In this document: positions 61,594 to 64,000 of the stretch, in pieces | Layout of the letters: every line of letters begins with the position of its first letter | Numbering within the stretch: position 1 is the first letter of the stretch | Assembly: GCA_944390575.1 (NCBI GenBank) | Contig: CALXQJ010000001.1 | Location: 62,001-126,000, forward strand | Source: an uncultured Spirochaetota bacterium | GTDB taxonomy: Bacteria; Spirochaetota; Brachyspiria; Brachyspirales; Brachyspiraceae | Length of the DNA stretch: 64,000 nucleotides | Direction of reading: 5' to 3' | Notes under the pieces: generated by a model | What the model was told of the DNA's origin: nothing | Database searches by the model: none | What the model saw: only the letters and a program-made list of their open reading frames with translations | Position numbers and translations under genes: made by a program

Positions 61594-62457
61594 GTGAAAG
61601 GATTTTTAATAATAAATAAACCAACATCTATAACATCTTTTGACGTTATTAGAAGTGTAAGAAATAAATTAAAAGAAAAAAAAGTTGGACATGTTGGTAC
61701 ATTAGATCCTTTTGCTTCTGGAGTATTAATAGTTGCTTTAGATAGATTTAATAAATTATTTTTTTTATTTGATGAATTAGATAAAGAATATATAGCTACT
61801 GGTGTTTTTGGAGAAAGTAGAGATACTGATGATATAGAAGGAAAAACTTTAGAAATATCAAATATAGAAAACAAATTAAGCAAAGAAGAATTAGAAAATA
61901 TTATAAAGAAAAATTTTTTAGGTGAAATAGAACAAAAACCACCTATTTATAGTGCTAAAAAAATAAATGGAGAGAGAGCTTATAAATTAGCACGTCAAAA
62001 TAAAACTGTAGAACTTAAGTCGGTTAAAGTAAATATTAATAGTATTGAATTATTAGAGTATAATTACCCATACTTTACTATTAAAGTATCTGTTAGTAAA
62101 GGCACATATATACGCTCTATAATAAGAGATATTGGAATTATTACTAATAATTTAGCATATACAAAAGACTTAAAAAGAACTGCAATAGGTGAGTTTACAA
62201 TAAATAATAGCATTTCAATAGATAAAATATTTGAAGAGAATATATTATCATTTTTTGATATGTTTAACAAAATAAAAAAAGAAGTAGTAGAAGATAAAAG
62301 TGATATAAGACAAATATTATGTGGAAACACTAAGTTAATAGAACATTATAATTTTGATGATAAGCATATTGCATTAGTAGATAATTCTAATAATTTATTA
62401 GCACTAATAACTAAAAATAATAAAAATGAAAATGTATTTTCTTTTGTAAACTCTTAA
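61594..62457 (+). CDS. truB: tRNA pseudouridine(55) synthase
   Basis: This 287-residue enzyme makes Psi55 in the T loop of tRNAs. The catalytic Asp38 is in GHVGTLDPFASGVLIVAL. Other family blocks are FLIINKPTSITSFDVIR, KKPPIYSAKKINGERAYKLAR (quoted within PPIYSAKKINGERAY), VSKGTYIRSIIRDIG and a short C-terminal PUA-like tail. The start is GTG 61594, two bases after the lipoprotein stop. rbfA, its usual neighbour, is not here. Confidence 0.96.
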   Translation: MKGFLIINKPTSITSFDVIRSVRNKLKEKKVGHVGTLDPFASGVLIVALDRFNKLFFLFDELDKEYIATGVFGESRDTDDIEGKTLEISNIENKLSKEELENIIKKNFLGEIEQKPPIYSAKKINGERAYKLARQNKTVELKSVKVNINSIELLEYNYPYFTIKVSVSKGTYIRSIIRDIGIITNNLAYTKDLKRTAIGEFTINNSISIDKIFEENILSFFDMFNKIKKEVVEDKSDIRQILCGNTKLIEHYNFDDKHIALVDNSNNLLALITKNNKNENVFSFVNS

Positions 62458-62471
62458 AAGAAGGTATATAT

Positions 62472-63152
62472 ATGAAAAATATATCTGTTATACTAGCAAG
62501 TAGAATATCATCTACAAGGTTACCACAAAAAGCATTAAAACCTATTGCAAACTGTGAATCTATGCTTGAACTTATAATAAAAAGACTTAGAAAAAGCAAA
62601 ACTATTCATAATATAATAGTTGCTACTGATTCTAAGTCTTTTGAGTATTTTAATCCTATATTAAAAAAAGTTAATTGTGATTATTTTATAGGTAGTGAAA
62701 ATGATGTTTTAGACAGGTATGTAAAAGCATCAAAAGAGTACAATGTAGATATTGTTGTGAGAGCAACTGGAGATAATCCACTTGTTGGTATTAAAGCATT
62801 AGATATGATTGTAGATTATCATATAAAAAGCAACAGTGACTTAAGTCATTATAATTTACTACCTTATGGAAGTGGAGTAGAAGTAATAAACTATAATATA
62901 TTAGAAATAGCAAATCAAAACTCAAAAGATCCTTTTGAACATGAGCATATCACACAGTATCATTATAGAAATAATACTCAATTCAAAGTATCATATCCAG
63001 ATGCTCCTAATGACTTTAATATGCCAGAATTAAGATTAACGGTAGATACATTGGAAGACTATAATAATGTTATTAAAATATTTGATAAATATAATAATAA
63101 TATATATATAGATATAGATGAAATAATTTCTGATATAAGAAATAATAAATAA
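62472..63152 (+). CDS. SpsF-like cytidylyltransferase family protein
   Basis: This 226-residue nucleotidyltransferase resembles SpsF and other CMP-sugar synthetase-like proteins. The nucleotide loop is SVILASRISSTRLPQKALKP, followed by IIVATDSKSFEYFNP, FIGSENDVLDRYVKASKEYN and RATGDNPLVGIKALDMIVDY with the metal-binding Asp. It is shorter than the fused SpsF type. It would activate a surface sugar, perhaps for flagellin or glycolipid decoration. It lies 14 bases after truB, with AAGG upstream. Confidence 0.9.
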   Translation: MKNISVILASRISSTRLPQKALKPIANCESMLELIIKRLRKSKTIHNIIVATDSKSFEYFNPILKKVNCDYFIGSENDVLDRYVKASKEYNVDIVVRATGDNPLVGIKALDMIVDYHIKSNSDLSHYNLLPYGSGVEVINYNILEIANQNSKDPFEHEHITQYHYRNNTQFKVSYPDAPNDFNMPELRLTVDTLEDYNNVIKIFDKYNNNIYIDIDEIISDIRNNK

Positions 63153-63153
63153 A

Positions 63154-63510
63154 ATGCCAAAAGAAGATAAATACTATGTATATATTATACTATGTGATAA
63201 TAATTCTCTATATACAGGTATAACCAACAATTTAATAGATAGATTTAAAAAACATAAAACTAACAAAGGTGCCAACTATACCAAAATATATAAACCTGTA
63301 AAGTATCTATCAGCTTGGTATGTAAAAAATAAAAGTATAGCTCTTAGCCTAGAACATTTTATAAAAAAACAAAATAAATCAAAAAAAATAGATTTTATAA
63401 ATAAAACTTCTCTATTAAAAAAAGAATACTCTCAGTATAAAATGAAAAATATAGATATAAAAAAAGTTTATAAAAACACTATTAACAAGATTAATTCAAA
63501 CTTTATTTAA
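63154..63510 (+). CDS. GIY-YIG nuclease superfamily protein (UPF0213-like)
   Basis: This 118-residue protein has the GIY-YIG domain: YYVYIILCDNNSLYTGITNN, LIDRFKKHKTNKGANYTK with the catalytic Arg, and ALSLEHFIKKQNKSKK with the catalytic Glu. It starts one base after the cytidylyltransferase stop, so it is translationally linked. A Lys-rich tail of about 35 residues extends past the domain. Small single-domain members have no proven role; DNA repair or structure-specific cleavage is suggested. Confidence 0.93.
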   Translation: MPKEDKYYVYIILCDNNSLYTGITNNLIDRFKKHKTNKGANYTKIYKPVKYLSAWYVKNKSIALSLEHFIKKQNKSKKIDFINKTSLLKKEYSQYKMKNIDIKKVYKNTINKINSNFI

Positions 63511-63516
63511 AATAAT

Positions 63517-63552
63517 AAAACCGCTTTTTTGGGATGAGAAAAGCGGCTTATT
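63517..63552. terminator. Bidirectional terminator between the GIY-YIG gene and the SAM hydrolase gene
   Basis: CCGCTTTT (63521-63528) pairs with AAAAGCGG (63539-63546). The - strand has a TTTTATT tail; the + strand tail is weaker (CTTATTA). It serves two convergent genes. The next 100 bases to 63652 show no other gene. Confidence 0.75.
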
Positions 63553-63652
63553 ACAAATATAGTTATTGGGGGGTAGTCCAATCAACTAATAATATTATCG
63601 TTTATTTGTTTTTTTACTTTAGTATTTTTTATACTTTTTTATTTTAAAATAC

Positions 63653-64000
63653 TTATTTCTTTATAACTTCTATTCTCCAAGAAGGTCCACTAAATACTTG
63701 ATATCTTTGAGAGAAATTTCCAATATTAACAGCAAGAGCAAAGTTAAGCTCAGAATTAAAATATGCTAAATTATCATTTTCTTTCACATCCCCAAATGTA
63801 TTAACTAAAGGTACATCTCCAGTCCATACAAGCATATCTGAATTATATATCTTAATATTCAACATATCTCCAACTTTTATACCATTATCAATCATTAACT
63901 GACGAGGTAAAGAAGTCCATACATTACCATACTGAATATCTAAAATAGGAATATTAGCGTAGAAAACCCCATTTTCAAATTTTGCTTTAACATAATCTAT
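63653..64000 (-). CDS. S-adenosyl-L-methionine hydrolase (adenosine-forming)/DUF62 family, C-terminal part
   Basis: The open frame continues to the window edge, so the N-terminus lies outside; 115 codons are visible. The sequence IPILDIQYGNVWTSLPRQLM, then VPLVNTFGDVKENDNLAYFN, SELNFALAVNIGNFSQRYQV and SGPSWRIEVIKK fits the C-terminal barrel of the DUF62 family, where NTFGD and the N-S...A-V-N-x-G-N elements hold the adenosine. Family members hydrolyse SAM to adenosine and methionine with water or halide as nucleophile. An ATG at 63895 would be an internal start only. Confidence 0.88.
   Translation of the reverse strand: MDYVKAKFENGVFYANIPILDIQYGNVWTSLPRQLMIDNGIKVGDMLNIKIYNSDMLVWTGDVPLVNTFGDVKENDNLAYFNSELNFALAVNIGNFSQRYQVFSGPSWRIEVIKK

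Noticed and set aside
63555-63600. A GGGGGG-containing possible hairpin
   Set aside because: Only four to five pairs can be drawn and no tail or gene context supports a function.
1-64000. CRISPR array, IS element, prophage or attachment site
   Set aside because: No regular repeat-spacer pattern, transposase, integrase or phage structural gene was seen, and no tRNA gene is flanked by a duplicated 3' end.

Overview
The window is very AT-rich, with short intergenic gaps, many lipoproteins with an 'SC' lipobox, a tlyA haemolysin/rRNA methyltransferase, PSP1-type and DUF4416 proteins and a CheX phosphatase. Together these suggest an anaerobic, host-associated spirochaete, most likely Brachyspira. 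The genus is an inference from gene content and composition; no search was run. I see no IS element, prophage, CRISPR array or plasmid function, so this reads as chromosomal backbone.

Layout. 1-2550: a partial PSP1-domain gene, a lipoprotein, a haemolysin-III-type membrane protein, tRNA-Glu and tRNA-Lys, and peptide deformylase. 2627-6369: a + strand operon of sugar-type ABC ATPase, dxr, yjbQ and galM, driven by a clear promoter. 6377-9394: a - strand outer-membrane-like protein and a pcp/DUF979/DUF969 cassette that looks like pyroglutamyl-peptide use with 5-oxoproline transport. 9443-10777: rpsF-ssb-rpsR with promoter, leader hairpin and terminator. 10794-17395: gatA, secreted proteins, an ankyrin protein, a TPR-like protein, a ygbA-ybaN pair and a barrel-like protein. 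17417-18540: a HEAT-like mini-protein and a MinD/FlhG-like ATPase behind a promoter that overlaps a perfect 12-bp inverted repeat.

18559-20361 is a decayed alanine-utilisation locus. ald has a nonsense codon, an internal deletion that removes the Rossmann glycine motif, and a lost 3' end that is joined directly to an agcS lacking its 5' part. The ald promoter and ribosome binding site remain intact. 20468-26160: lysA, a DtxR-type regulator, a PhoB/PhoR-like pair, a metallochaperone, ruvA, tRNA-Tyr and a STAS protein. 26171-32797: an aminotransferase, a GHL10 lipoprotein, a CEPC thioredoxin and an unusual operon of DUF4416, a coiled-coil protein and a patatin. 32885-37072: a complete phosphate uptake operon, pstS-pstCA-pstB-phoU, in which the two permeases are one polypeptide.

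37085-46214: murD, an rlmE-rseC-two-unknowns operon, a large secreted protein, tlyA, and a DinG helicase with an N-terminal JAMM peptidase-like domain. 46260-51291: a protein with two cNMP-binding-like domains, then a - strand operon of cheX, an amidase, a CorC/TlyC-type CBS protein and a CapA-like lipoprotein. 51390-64000: dnaE, an RlmB-like methyltransferase, an acyl-CoA synthetase, a GT4 glycosyltransferase, HIT, TatD, two lipoproteins, truB, an SpsF-like cytidylyltransferase, a GIY-YIG protein and a partial SAM hydrolase.

The most notable items are the ald/agcS wreck, the JAMM-DinG and PstC-PstA fusions, the patatin operon, the palindromic operator at 17440-17471 and the DUF969/DUF979/pcp cassette. 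I did not find anything I can firmly call a new defence or mobile system. No stretch longer than about 300 bases lacks a gene, pseudogene or RNA gene.
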